Origin: an uncultured Ruminiclostridium sp.
Lineage (GTDB): Bacteria > Bacillota > Clostridia > Oscillospirales > Ruminococcaceae
DNA: 27,018 bases
Assembly: GCA_910585505.1 (NCBI GenBank)
Contig: CAJUFF010000019.1
Span: forward strand, 1-27,018
Direction: 5' to 3'
The position numbers were made by a program, and so were the translations under genes. The notes below the pieces were generated by a model. That model was given only the letters and a program-made list of their open reading frames with translations. It had not been told where the DNA came from and did not search any database. This document shows, piece by piece, positions 1 through 8,794 of the stretch. Within the stretch, counting starts at the first letter, position 1. Each line of letters starts with the position of its first letter.

Positions 1-37
1 ATTATAGCACATCTTCTGTATTTTGTCTATATTTTAA

Positions 38-826
38 ATGATTGTTAGTATTACAATGTACTTCCTTAACCTTGTGACGTTGGCAAGACTGGAACGGAAT
101 CCCACCGTTAAGCACGAGATAAGGGAAAAAGGCTTCGGGCACAGTATACCTGCCGGTTTTATGGCGTATCCTGTCAGCCAGGCGGCGGATATCACCGCCT
201 TTAGGGCAAAATACGTTCCATGCGGAGACGACCAGCTTCCCATGCTGGAACAGACAAGAGAGCTTGTTTCCGTTTTCAACCGTATTTACGGCGGCAATGT
301 ACTTGTGGAGCCAAAGGAAATACTTCCGAAACGCTCCGCCTGCTTCAGGCTTATAGGCACCGACGGTTCCGGGAAAATGTCAAAATCTTTGGGTAACTGC
401 ATTTATATTAAGGACGATGAAAAAACATTAAAAGAAAAGATAATGTCTATGTTTACAGATCCGACCCATATAAACGTTTCCGATCCCGGGCATACGGAAA
501 ACAATCCGGTATTTATCTATCTTGAGGCTTTCTCGTCCGACGCTCATTTTGCGGAATATCTTCCCGAATATCATAATCTTTCCGAAATGAAGGAGCACTA
601 TCAAAAGGGAGGATTAGGTGATATGAAGTGTAAAAAATTTTTGTTTAACGTGCTTAACGAAACCCTTTTGCCGCTTAGAAAGCGGCGCGAGTGGTATGAA
701 AGAGACAAGGCGGAGTTGCTGAATATTTTAAAAAAAGGCACGGAAAAAGCTGTTGAAGTCACCGAAAGGACATTGACGGAGGTGCGGGAGGCTATCGGAA
801 TAAATTATTTTAATACCAATCTTTAA
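38..826 (+). pseudogene. trpS: Tryptophanyl-tRNA synthetase, 5'-truncated remnant
   Basis: The 262-residue product matches the C-terminal three quarters of bacterial TrpRS, which charges tRNA-Trp with tryptophan. The KMSKS loop (GKMSKSLGN, residues 112-120) is present, as are the conserved LARLERNPTVK and PVSQAADITAF segments. The usual protein is about 340 residues. Roughly the first 90, including the HIGH ATP-binding motif, are absent. Homology starts only at ITMYFLNLV. The reading frame upstream holds a TAA at 35-37, and the first 37 bases do not encode TrpRS-like sequence in any forward frame. No Shine-Dalgarno sequence precedes the ATG. The C-terminus is also altered: family members as I recall them end near the YFN that precedes the last three residues (TNL), and those residues and the stop codon are supplied by a palindromic repeat. 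Without HIGH the product should not be catalytic. A frameshift or assembly break upstream of the window is the alternative. Confidence 0.75.
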
Positions 827-859
827 TCAAGTTGTAGATTTGATCAAAGATTGGTATTA
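811..859. repeat. Family B repeat, single-hairpin copy (B1)
   Basis: Two 20-base arms, TAATACCAATCTTTAATCAA at 811-830 and its near-complement at 840-859, differ at one position. The trpS remnant's stop codon (824-826) lies inside the left arm. The ends match those of the double-hairpin copies at 16357 and 23623. It may act as a weak transcript end, though no T-run follows. Confidence 0.85.
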
Positions 860-908
860 GGACTTGTCTTTATAATGCGGCGCAATAAAATTTTAAAAGT
901 GATTTCTC

Positions 909-937
909 TTGACTGTCGCCATAATATATGTTAAAAT
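909..937 (+). promoter_or_regulatory. Sigma-A-type promoter for the dCMP deaminase gene
   Basis: TTGACT at 909-914 and TAAAAT at 932-937 are separated by 17 bases. Family A repeat copy A1 begins 9 bases after the -10 box, so the transcript would carry the whole palindrome as its 5' leader. Confidence 0.6.
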
Positions 938-945
938 AATATAAA

Positions 946-1069
946 AACCTGTCTTCACAAGATATTTCATGCGTCTTTTCGGCAAATTTTGCCGATGACC
1001 GTGTTGGAAGGCCTTGTCCTCGTCAAAATTTGCTCGAAGATCCGCGTACAAATCTTGTGAAGACAGGTT
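946..1069. repeat. Family A long palindromic repeat, copy A1
   Basis: A 124-bp element bounded by a perfect 18-bp inverted repeat: AACCTGTCTTCACAAGAT at 946-963 and its complement at 1052-1069. The interior has smaller dyads such as CGGCAAATTTTGCCG. It closely matches A2 (1726-1884) and, inverted and diverged, A3 (18974-19122). Bases 1070-1172 between it and the gene hold one short AT-rich hairpin (AAAAAACA/TGTTTTTT, about 1083-1100). Confidence 0.85.
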
Positions 1070-1172
1070 CTGTGAAAATACAAAAAAACATTTGTTTTTT
1101 CAAGTTCGTCGGTTTTGTGCTTCAAGGGCGATTCGGACGAAGTCCCCTCAACAGAAAGGAACGGTAATAAAA

Positions 1173-1652
1173 ATGAAACGTCAGGACTATATTTCATGGG
1201 AAGAATATTTTATGGGAATAGCCCTACTCTCCGCGCAAAGAAGCAAGGATAACTCAACTCAGGTAGGCGCGTGTATAGTAAACCGCGACAAAAAAATCAT
1301 ATCGGTAGGTTATAACGGTATGCCTATCGGCTGCAACGACGACGATATGCCGTGGGAAAGAGACGGCGAGATGCTGGACACTAAATACGCTTTTGTTTGC
1401 CACGCGGAGCTTAACGCCATTCTTAACAACAACGGCGGTTCTTTAAAGGGCACCACCGTTTACACTACGCTTTTCCCCTGCAACGAATGCACAAAGGCCA
1501 TTATACAATGCGGAATAAGAGAGGTTGTATATATGGAGGATAAATACAGCGATACGGACAGTATAAAAGCTTCAAAAAAAATGATGGATATGGCGGGCGT
1601 AACATACAGAAAGTACATATCGGGCGAAAAGGAAATTGCTTTAAGTCTTTAA
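1173..1652 (+). CDS. dCMP deaminase (cytidine/deoxycytidylate deaminase family)
   Basis: This zinc enzyme should deaminate dCMP to dUMP, feeding dTMP synthesis in the cytoplasm. The 159-residue protein shows the family zinc site: His77 and Glu79 in CHAELNAI (metal ligand and proton shuttle), and Cys103 and Cys106 in PCNEC. TQVGACIV near the N-terminus is typical of the dCMP/ComEB group. The frame stays open upstream to 1014, but that part lies in the palindromic repeat. The ATG at 1173 follows AGAAAGGA at a suitable distance and gives the normal family N-terminus. The gene is monocistronic, with a promoter at 909-937 and a leader of about 230 nt containing repeat A1. Substrate preference (dCMP over free deoxycytidine) is inferred from family resemblance. 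Confidence 0.9.
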   Translation: MKRQDYISWEEYFMGIALLSAQRSKDNSTQVGACIVNRDKKIISVGYNGMPIGCNDDDMPWERDGEMLDTKYAFVCHAELNAILNNNGGSLKGTTVYTTLFPCNECTKAIIQCGIREVVYMEDKYSDTDSIKASKKMMDMAGVTYRKYISGEKEIALSL

Positions 1653-1725
1653 TACTTTTAAAGTTGATGTTCGTTTGAGAGATATATGTTGTTTTCAACT
1701 CCGCTTTTATTTACTCGGAATACAG

Positions 1726-1884
1726 AACTTGTCTTCACAAAATATTACATGCGTCTTTTCGGCATATTTCGCCGATGACCGTGTTGGAAAGCCTTGAAAT
1801 ACATCAAGTATTACTTCGGCTTTCCGCCTTGTCCTCGACAAAATTTGCTCGAAAATCCACGCACAAATCTTGTGAAGACAGGTT
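1726..1884. repeat. Family A long palindromic repeat, copy A2
   Basis: A 159-bp copy of the A1 element in the same orientation, bounded by AACTTGTCTTCACAA and TTGTGAAGACAGGTT. It carries about 33 extra bases near 1795-1830 that form their own dyad (GGAAAGCC / GGCTTTCC). It ends 26 bases before the histidine kinase ATG. Confidence 0.85.
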
Positions 1885-1910
1885 CATAGAATTGAACCGG
1901 AGGAAGTTAT

Positions 1911-3977
1911 ATGCATGACAGTTTTAAAGACCTGATGAATATTTCCGCTGAAAGTTCCGACGATTTTTTCAAGAGACTTGTTGAGGAAATGCCCGGCGGC
2001 TTTCTTGTTTACCGGGCGGAAGGAAAAGAAGAAATACTTCGGATAAACAAGGCTGCGCTGAAGATATTCGGCTGCGATGATATGTGTGAGTTTCAGCAGC
2101 TTACCGGCGGTACTTTCCGAGGCATGGTGCATCCCGACGATCTGGAGCGGGTGGAAAACAGTATTTCATATCAGATAGCCAACAGCGCCAACAATCTGGA
2201 TTACGTGGAATACAGGATAAGGCAGAAGGACGGTTCAACCCGCTGGGTCACCGACTATGGAAGATACGCTTATCTGGAAAATATCGGCGGTATATACTAT
2301 GTTTTTATTTCCGATGACACCGAGAGAATGAAAAAGCGTATGAGCGATCTCGAGACTGTAAACAGCGAGCTGGTGAAAGTTTCTGCCAGAGAAAGGCAAT
2401 ACCGGAAGGCCATATTGTACGATGCGATTTTCTTTTTTGAAATCGACCTTACAAACGACAGTTTCATTACCGCTATTACCCATGTGGAGAATATACATCC
2501 CTTTGACCTGTTCGATTCGTTAAATACGGGGGGAGAGACAAAGTTTTCGGATTTTATAGACTTTTCCTCAAAGGGGCAGAATGAGCCTGAAGAATATATC
2601 CGTTTTTTCGATAGAAACAGACTCATACGATGCTGCGAAAACGGTCATCTGGAGCAAAGCTATGAGTGTCATGCCGCCGACAACCTTGGAAGACGCCGGC
2701 TGCTGAAATATGTTGCTCTTTTGGGAGAAAGCGCTGACGGAAAAGTTTCCGCTCTTATTATGGCTAAGGACGTTACCTCGCAGGCAGAAAAACAAAAGCT
2801 GCTTCAGATGTCATTAAGACAGGCGCAGGCGGCTAACATCGCAAAAAGCACCTTCCTCTCCAATATGTCCCACGACATAAAGACCCCGCTTAACGCGATT
2901 TTAGGCTTCACAGACCTTATAAAGCTTCATTCGGGTGACAGTGAGGCGGTTGAGGAATATGCGGAAAAAATAAAACTTTCGGGAAATCAGCTTCTTAATA
3001 TATTAAACGAGGCGCTGGAGGTTACCCGAATGGAATCGGGAAAAGCCATGCTGGCGGAAACGGAATGCCATCTTATCGATCTTCTCGCGGAGGTGGAAAA
3101 GGCGATGCTCCCCGAAATGAACGCAAAATCCATACAATTTATGATAGATAAATCCTGTATAACCCATTTTTCCGTTTATATTGATGTGCTGAGAACAAAA
3201 GAAATGTTGTGTCAGCTTCTTGATAATGCCGCCAAATATAACAATAATTCGGGAAAAGTAATTCTTAAGGTCAAAGAAGAGGTACATTCAGGCGGCTACG
3301 GAAAATACAAATTTATTGTGGAGGACAACGGTTTCGGTATTTCCGAGGAATTTATGGAGCGCATATTTGAACCTTTTTCAAGGGAAAACAATACTACAAG
3401 AAGCGGAGTTGCGGGGAGCGGTCTGGGGCTTGCGGTAGTAAAAAACCTCGTCGACCTTATGGGCGGAACAATATCGGTGGAAAGCGAGGAGGGAAAAGGC
3501 TCAAGGTTTTCGGTTACCTTAGTGCTTAAAAAATTGGAAAAAAATATTCCGATAAGCAAGAAAACGAAGCGAGAGATATCACTTAAAGGAAAAAGGCTGC
3601 TCCTGGCGGAGGACAACAGTATAAACTGTGAAATTGCCGAGGCGCTGCTTACCGAAGAGGGCTTTATAGTGGAAACGGTCAGCGATGGGGATCAGGCTGT
3701 GGAGGCGGTACAGAAAGCGGGAGCGGGACACTTTGATTTTATACTTATGGATATTCAGATGCCGCGCATGAACGGCTATGAGGCGACAATGGCGATAAGG
3801 GCGCTTAAGGATGAAAATCTGGCAAATATACCCATAATAGCCCTTTCCGCCAATACCTACGCGGAGGATCAGAAAATGTCCGTACAGTCTGGAATGGACG
3901 CCCACGCTTCAAAACCGTTGGATATAATCCGGCTTAAGGATATAATAAAATCGGTTTTTGAACGCAGGGAACAATAA
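1911..3977 (+). CDS. PAS-domain hybrid sensor histidine kinase with receiver domain, soluble
   Basis: This is a cytoplasmic signalling kinase: no transmembrane segment or signal peptide is visible in its 688 residues. In order it has a PAS domain (about 20-140, with the HPDD element), a second less conserved PAS-like sensor region (about 160-295), HisKA with phospho-acceptor His321 in NMSHDIKTPLNAI, a HATPase domain (about 400-530, with LLDNAAKYN, EDNGFGI and GSGLGLA as N, G1 and G2 boxes) and a C-terminal receiver (about 560-680) with phospho-acceptor Asp614 in LMDIQMPRMNG. A strong GGAGGAAG site precedes the ATG. No partner regulator or HPt gene lies next to it, so the output is unknown. 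Its leader contains repeat A2 just upstream of the ribosome binding site. Confidence 0.93.
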   Translation: MHDSFKDLMNISAESSDDFFKRLVEEMPGGFLVYRAEGKEEILRINKAALKIFGCDDMCEFQQLTGGTFRGMVHPDDLERVENSISYQIANSANNLDYVEYRIRQKDGSTRWVTDYGRYAYLENIGGIYYVFISDDTERMKKRMSDLETVNSELVKVSARERQYRKAILYDAIFFFEIDLTNDSFITAITHVENIHPFDLFDSLNTGGETKFSDFIDFSSKGQNEPEEYIRFFDRNRLIRCCENGHLEQSYECHAADNLGRRRLLKYVALLGESADGKVSALIMAKDVTSQAEKQKLLQMSLRQAQAANIAKSTFLSNMSHDIKTPLNAILGFTDLIKLHSGDSEAVEEYAEKIKLSGNQLLNILNEALEVTRMESGKAMLAETECHLIDLLAEVEKAMLPEMNAKSIQFMIDKSCITHFSVYIDVLRTKEMLCQLLDNAAKYNNNSGKVILKVKEEVHSGGYGKYKFIVEDNGFGISEEFMERIFEPFSRENNTTRSGVAGSGLGLAVVKNLVDLMGGTISVESEEGKGSRFSVTLVLKKLEKNIPISKKTKREISLKGKRLLLAEDNSINCEIAEALLTEEGFIVETVSDGDQAVEAVQKAGAGHFDFILMDIQMPRMNGYEATMAIRALKDENLANIPIIALSANTYAEDQKMSVQSGMDAHASKPLDIIRLKDIIKSVFERREQ

Positions 3978-4103
3978 TACGTCCCTTTTGCCTTTCGTGT
4001 TGACGGATAATATTTTCGTCAATTTTACCAGTTGAAATCTTGTGTAAAAGCCGGTAAGTATGGTAAAATTAAATCGACAAACCGCAGCTTGTGAAGGAGT
4101 AAT

Positions 4104-4670
4104 ATGAAAAACAAGAATATAGAAAGATGTTCTTGGGCAACAACAGACTTGTATAAAGAATATCATGATATGGAATGGGGAAAACCTGTCCATAATGATG
4201 ACAAATTATTTGAAATGCTGATACTTGAGGGAATGCAGGCCGGGTTATCATGGCTAACAATATTAAATAAAAGAGAAGCTTTTAGAGAAGCGTTTGATCG
4301 GTTTGATTGCAAAAAAGTAGCCCTCTATGACGAAGCGAAAATTGAAGAATTGATGAAAAATGAAAAAATTGTTCGTAATAGGTTAAAAATCCAATCGGTA
4401 ATAACGAACGCACAGCAATATATAAAAATACAGGAAAAATACGGAAGCTTTGATTCCTTTATATGGTCTTATGTCGACAACAACCCCATTTATAATCATT
4501 TCAATTCAGAAGCTGAAATACCTGCAAAGACGCCTCTTTCAGACAAAATCAGTAAAGATTTGAAAAAATACGGTTTTAAGTTTGTAGGCAGTACAATTAT
4601 ATATGCCTATATGCAGGCAGTGGGAATTGTTAATGACCATGTAAAAGGATGTTATTTGTATAAAAATTGA
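4104..4670 (+). CDS. tag: DNA-3-methyladenine glycosylase I
   Basis: Tag removes 3-methyladenine from alkylated DNA and starts base excision repair. The 188-residue protein is full length. The zinc site typical of Tag is intact: Cys9 in RCSW, His21 in YHDMEWG, and His179 and Cys183 in NDHVKGC. The catalytic-pocket segment LEGMQAGLSW is also present. GAAGGAG lies just before the ATG. Codon use is visibly more AT-rich than in the genes on either side (many AAA, ATA and TTA codons, long A/T runs), suggesting acquisition from another source. It is transcribed alone or with the amidohydrolase 71 bases downstream. A short dyad (TTGACG/CGTCAA, about 4002-4024) after the kinase gene may end the preceding transcript, but it is weak. 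Confidence 0.95.
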   Translation: MKNKNIERCSWATTDLYKEYHDMEWGKPVHNDDKLFEMLILEGMQAGLSWLTILNKREAFREAFDRFDCKKVALYDEAKIEELMKNEKIVRNRLKIQSVITNAQQYIKIQEKYGSFDSFIWSYVDNNPIYNHFNSEAEIPAKTPLSDKISKDLKKYGFKFVGSTIIYAYMQAVGIVNDHVKGCYLYKN

Positions 4671-4741
4671 TATTTACCGAAAATCCGCGTATAATTCCTA
4701 TGAATACAAGCTCTAAGAAAAAATTTTAAAAAAAGGATCTG

Positions 4742-5551
4742 ATGTTTTTGAAAATATTCGACGCGCATTGTCACATTTTTCCCGAAAAAATAGCGGCTAA
4801 GGCTTCCGTTAATATCGGTGCGTTTTACGGGCTTCATATGAGCTTTGACGGTTCGGTGAAAACGCTTATGGATCTGTACGGAAAAGCGGGGGTAGACAAA
4901 TGTCTGGTACAGTCCGTGGCTACCACTCCCGCGCAGGTTAAGAGCATAAACGATTTTATTTCGGAAAGCGTTAAGGAATATCCGGATATGTTCGTAGGCT
5001 TTTGTTCGCTACATCCCATGATGGAAAAAAAAGAAATCGAGGCGGAGATAGACAGAGCCATAGGATTAGGGCTTAAAGGAATAAAACTTCACCCCGATTT
5101 TCAAAAATTCAGGATAGACGAGCGGAAGGCTTACGATATTTATGAGCCCGCCGAGGGAAGGCTCCCCATACTGTTTCATACCGGAGACAAACGCTATGAT
5201 TATTCCTCGCCTAAGCACCTCGCCGCGATTCTTAAGGATTTTCCAAAATTAATAGCAATCGGCGCGCATTTCGGTGGGTGGAGCGAATGGGACGAGGGCA
5301 GAAAATATCTTGCCGATAACCCCAACGTTTATGTGGATACCAGCAGCTCACTTTACGAGGTGTCCGCCGAAAAAGCTCTTGAATATATCAGGGCTTTTAC
5401 TGCCGACAGGGTGATGTTCGGCACAGACTACCCAATGTGGGACGTGAGAGACGAGCTTGTGAATATGGAAAAGCTTGACCTTACCGATGAGGAAAGGGAT
5501 AAAATTATGTATAAAACAGCTTGTGGGCTTCTCGGTACTTCGATTGACTGA
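4742..5551 (+). CDS. Amidohydrolase-family TIM-barrel metal-dependent hydrolase
   Basis: The 269-residue protein belongs to the amidohydrolase-2 family (ACMSD-like metal-dependent hydrolases and decarboxylases). It has the beta-1 HxH pair (His9 and His11 in FDAHCHIFP), GIKLHP (His117), LFHTGD (His146), GAHFGG (His176) and the late Asp229 in MFGTDYP, the expected metal and catalytic set. No signal peptide is present, so it acts in the cytoplasm. The ATG follows AAAAGGATC. The substrate cannot be read from the sequence, because family members act on varied ring compounds and carboxylates. It is followed by a strong hairpin at 5564-5602 that probably ends the transcript. Confidence 0.85.
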   Translation: MFLKIFDAHCHIFPEKIAAKASVNIGAFYGLHMSFDGSVKTLMDLYGKAGVDKCLVQSVATTPAQVKSINDFISESVKEYPDMFVGFCSLHPMMEKKEIEAEIDRAIGLGLKGIKLHPDFQKFRIDERKAYDIYEPAEGRLPILFHTGDKRYDYSSPKHLAAILKDFPKLIAIGAHFGGWSEWDEGRKYLADNPNVYVDTSSSLYEVSAEKALEYIRAFTADRVMFGTDYPMWDVRDELVNMEKLDLTDEERDKIMYKTACGLLGTSID

Positions 5552-5563
5552 AAAAAACATCAA

Positions 5564-5602
5564 AAGCGTGTTCACCGCAACAAAATATCCGTGGGCACGC
5601 TT
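5564..5602 (+). terminator. Probable terminator after the amidohydrolase gene
   Basis: A 12-pair stem, AAGCGTGTTCAC with GTGGGCACGCTT (two G-U pairs), encloses a 15-base loop and is followed by ATATTTAT. The T-tract is imperfect. Confidence 0.6.
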
Positions 5603-5613
5603 ATATTTATGCA

Positions 5614-5690
5614 AGAGCTTGTATTCGTAGGATATATAACGCGTCTTTTAGGTAAATTTTGCTTGAAAATCTACGAACAGAACAAGCTTA
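5614..5690. repeat. Family A repeat, short diverged copy (A4)
   Basis: This region keeps the family A core (GCGTCTTTT, then GGTAAATTTTGC, then GAAAATC) but has its own paired ends: AGCTTGTATTCGTAG on the left against CTACGAACAGAACAAGCT on the right. The outer sequence differs from A1-A3 while the ability to pair is kept. It ends about 33 bases before the HD-GYP gene start. Confidence 0.6.
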
Positions 5691-5722
5691 AAAAAATCGG
5701 TATGATCACGGGAGAATTGATC

Positions 5723-8686
5723 ATGAAAAAATATCTGATTAAATTTTTGTTATTTTTAGGGGCAGTCTGCGCTTGTTCGGTTCTAATACCCGGTGTATTT
5801 GCCGAGGAAGCTTTTACCGAAAGCACCGTAATATACACCTTCGATGACACCAACGGACTTCCCACCGGCGAAGCAAATACCGTGCTCCAGACAAGAGACG
5901 GCTATATTTGGATAGGGAGCTACGGCGGTCTTATCCGTTATGACGGAACAGCTTTTCACAATTATTCCGAAAACGGGGTGTTTCCATCTTCAAGCATTAG
6001 ATCTCTGTTTCAGGACAGTAAGGGCAGGCTTTGGATAGGCACAAACGATCAGGGCGTATTTTACTTTGAAAACGGGGAGTTTACAAAAATAACCCACCCG
6101 GACAAGACGAAATTTCTTTCCGTACGTTCATTGGCCGAAGGGGATAACGGTGAAATATACGTAGGCGCCACATCCGGACTGGCAGTGCTGGATGATGATA
6201 ATACTTTATTGCAAATAGGCGGGGAACTTTCCTCCACCGTTTATAATATCGCAAGGGATAAGAACGGAGTAATTTGGGCTTGTGTGGACAGCGGGGCGGT
6301 GCTCTTTAAAGAAAAGCAAATTATAGAAAGCTTTGATTCCGACAGTCTTAAGGCTTCCATATACTGCCTTGGGGCGGCGGCTGACGGCGATATACTTTTG
6401 GGCACCAGCGAAAACTATATTTATCGTGTGTCTTTTAACGACGACAAATATAACGTCGGTTCATATAAGCTTACTGAATATTCAACCGGCGAAATAATGA
6501 CCGGCAACTGGGTTGCGGAGGACGAAAACGGCAATATCTGGGTAGCGGCTCAGAACGGACTCGGATATGTTGATCCCGACGGAAACTGGCACACGGTTAA
6601 CAGCGAACGCACCGCTTCTTCCCGCACTGTCAGTTTTGACTATGAGGGAAACGTGTGGGCGGCCTCCAGCAGCTATGGTGTGATACATATAGTAGACAGC
6701 CTTTTTTCCACTCCGAATTATACCGCGGGAATTTCCGATATTTTTATAAACACCGTCGCCATAGACGATGAAGGAAATCACTATCTTGGTACAGACACCG
6801 GCATTATCATACTCGATAAAAATTTCAGGCCTTCGGAAGATGAATCGATCATGGAGCTTACCGAGGAACTTAGGGACGAAAGGGTACGCAATATAACAAA
6901 GGACAGCGGCGGAAGACTTTGGATAAGCACCTATTATCAGCACGGTCTGCTTGTCTATGATCCGAAAAGCGGGGAAACGGTTGTGTTCAACGAGGAAAAC
7001 GGCCTTTCGGGAAATCAGACAAGACTTTCCCTTGAACTAAAAAACGGCGCGATGGAAAAAAAAAAAAAAAACGGGGTAAGCATTATTGAAAACGACAGGG
7101 TCGTTAAAACTTATACAAAAGAAAACGGGATAGATTATCCGATAATACTTTGTCTGTGCGAGGGAGATGACGGAACCCTTTACGCGGGAAGCGACGGACA
7201 GGGGATTTATGCCATAAAGGACGATACGGTAACCCATTACGGTTTTGACGAGGGGCTTCCTTCGGGGGTAGTTCTGCGTATGTTGAAGGACGATAACGGG
7301 ATGTTTATCAGTGCAGGGAACAGCCTTTACTACTGGGATTTCAAAGAGTTTCGTCTTTTAAACAGCTACTCAAAGAGCTCCGGAAGCATATTTGACATTA
7401 TGCTGAGGGAAAATAAGCTGTGGCTTATGCAGAGTAACGGTATAAATATTGTGGATAAGGAGAAGCTTTTGGCGGGTGAGGACGCAAAAGTACAAATCTT
7501 AGGCGCATCTTACGGGCTTACGGGTACGCTGAACGCCAATACATGGAACACCGAAAAGGACGGCGTGCTGTACTTATGCACTTCCGGCGGCCTTTCACTG
7601 CTTGATTATTCCGATATGGAGGAGGAAGAAACCGAGATTATCGCGTCGGTAAATCAAGTTACTGCCGACGACGCGGTTTACAATACTCCCGAACGTGTCG
7701 AGCTTGACAGCGGAGTGACAAGACTTACTTTTAATTTCGCGGCTTTGTCCTATTCGGGAAAAGTCGTAAATGTAAGGTACAGTCTGAAGGGCTTTGACGA
7801 AGGCGTCACAGTTCTTTCCAACAAAGAGCCTATGAGCGCCAGTTACACAAATCTTTCGGGGGGGAACTACGAATTTTGTATAGAAGTGCTGGATTCAGAC
7901 GGGGAAAAGGTTATAAATTCGCTTGCTATACCTGTGCATAAGAAGCACAGGCTTACGGAACTCACCTGGTTCAGGATTGTAATGGCAATACCGATATTAG
8001 CCGTTATTATTCTGGCTACGGTATTGGCGGTGCATATTAAGACGGCTCATCTCAAAAAGCGGCAGAAGGAGTATAAAAGAATTATATGGGAAGCGCTGCG
8101 CACCTTTGCCAACGCTATCGACGCCAAGGATAAGTACACCAACGGACATTCTCTGAGGGTGGCCACCTATTCGATGGAGATAGCCGGACGGCTGAATATG
8201 TCCAAAGAAGAGCAGGAGAGAATATATAACATCGCGCTTTTGCATGATATCGGAAAAATCGGAATTTCCGACAGGATATTGAATAAACCCGGAAAGCTTA
8301 CAGAGGAAGAGGTGGAAACGGTCAAAAGACATCCGCTTATAGGAGGGGAGATATTGAAGGATTTCACTTCAATACCCGGTATATGGGAAGGCGCAAAATA
8401 TCATCACGAAAGATATGACGGCACCGGATACAACGAAGGGCTTAAGGGAGAGGAAATTCCTTATTTTGCCAGAATTATCTGCGTGGCGGACAGCTATGAT
8501 ACAATGGCGGGCGGCAGACATTATCAAAAGAAAAGGGACAACGATGAGATAAAGGAAGAACTCGGCAGATGCGCGGGAGGACAGTTTGACCCGGAAATAG
8601 TAAAGGTTATGATTGAGCTTATAGACGAAGGAAAAGTGCCGGTCAGCTTTGAGGACACGGAGATCAGAATGTTTTATGAGGCGTAA
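5723..8686 (+). CDS. Exported two-component-type beta-propeller sensor with Y_Y_Y domain, TM helix and cytoplasmic HD-GYP domain
   Basis: This is a membrane sensor likely to hydrolyse cyclic di-GMP or a related dinucleotide. From the ATG at 5723 (GGGAGA upstream) the 987-residue protein has a signal peptide (1-27, cleavage after FA), a long array of Reg_prop propeller blades (about 40-650, recurring G-x-[IL]-W-[IV]-[GA] cores such as GYIWIGSYGG and GRLWIGTNDQG), a Y_Y_Y domain (about 660-745), one transmembrane helix (749-772) and a C-terminal HD-GYP domain. The HD pair is His841-Asp842 in LLHDIGKIGI. The HHE...DGTGY motif is at 894-903, with Asn904 where GYP has proline. An open frame upstream to 5591 runs into repeat A4 and was not used. 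A run of 16 A at 7056-7071 lies in a blade. The ligand is unknown; propellers of this class in gut bacteria often sense glycans. Confidence 0.88.
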   Translation: MKKYLIKFLLFLGAVCACSVLIPGVFAEEAFTESTVIYTFDDTNGLPTGEANTVLQTRDGYIWIGSYGGLIRYDGTAFHNYSENGVFPSSSIRSLFQDSKGRLWIGTNDQGVFYFENGEFTKITHPDKTKFLSVRSLAEGDNGEIYVGATSGLAVLDDDNTLLQIGGELSSTVYNIARDKNGVIWACVDSGAVLFKEKQIIESFDSDSLKASIYCLGAAADGDILLGTSENYIYRVSFNDDKYNVGSYKLTEYSTGEIMTGNWVAEDENGNIWVAAQNGLGYVDPDGNWHTVNSERTASSRTVSFDYEGNVWAASSSYGVIHIVDSLFSTPNYTAGISDIFINTVAIDDEGNHYLGTDTGIIILDKNFRPSEDESIMELTEELRDERVRNITKDSGGRLWISTYYQHGLLVYDPKSGETVVFNEENGLSGNQTRLSLELKNGAMEKKKKNGVSIIENDRVVKTYTKENGIDYPIILCLCEGDDGTLYAGSDGQGIYAIKDDTVTHYGFDEGLPSGVVLRMLKDDNGMFISAGNSLYYWDFKEFRLLNSYSKSSGSIFDIMLRENKLWLMQSNGINIVDKEKLLAGEDAKVQILGASYGLTGTLNANTWNTEKDGVLYLCTSGGLSLLDYSDMEEEETEIIASVNQVTADDAVYNTPERVELDSGVTRLTFNFAALSYSGKVVNVRYSLKGFDEGVTVLSNKEPMSASYTNLSGGNYEFCIEVLDSDGEKVINSLAIPVHKKHRLTELTWFRIVMAIPILAVIILATVLAVHIKTAHLKKRQKEYKRIIWEALRTFANAIDAKDKYTNGHSLRVATYSMEIAGRLNMSKEEQERIYNIALLHDIGKIGISDRILNKPGKLTEEEVETVKRHPLIGGEILKDFTSIPGIWEGAKYHHERYDGTGYNEGLKGEEIPYFARIICVADSYDTMAGGRHYQKKRDNDEIKEELGRCAGGQFDPEIVKVMIELIDEGKVPVSFEDTEIRMFYEA
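7056..7071. repeat. Poly-A tract of 16 inside the HD-GYP sensor gene
   Basis: Sixteen consecutive A encode part of MEKKKKN (residues 444-450). At this point neighbouring blades have a core like LWIGTxNG, so the run sits where WIGT is expected. Loss or gain of one or two A would frameshift the protein before its membrane and HD-GYP parts. Confidence 0.9.
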
Positions 8687-8728
8687 TGCCGATTATTTGC
8701 CAATTGTTTAATCTGCGCTTTAAAAGAA

Positions 8729-8750
8729 AAATCGGCGAAACCGCCGATTT
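8729..8750 (-). terminator. Rho-independent terminator of the DUF4430/ECF operon
   Basis: A perfect 9-bp stem, AAATCGGCG/CGCCGATTT, with a 4-base loop. Read on the minus strand it runs into TTTTTCTTTT. On the plus strand it lies 43 bases after the HD-GYP stop but has only three T there, so it may work in both directions with minus favoured. Confidence 0.75.
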
Positions 8751-8794
8751 AAAAAAATATTTTGCTAAAGCAATTATAAAAAATTTCCGATTGT

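Noticed and set aside
1014..1172. 53-residue N-terminal extension of the dCMP deaminase
   Set aside because: It is encoded by repeat A1 and leader sequence; the family N-terminus and ribosome site fit 1173.
5591..5722. 44-residue N-terminal extension of the HD-GYP sensor
   Set aside because: It overlaps the terminator and repeat A4, and would bury the signal peptide that begins at the ATG at 5723.
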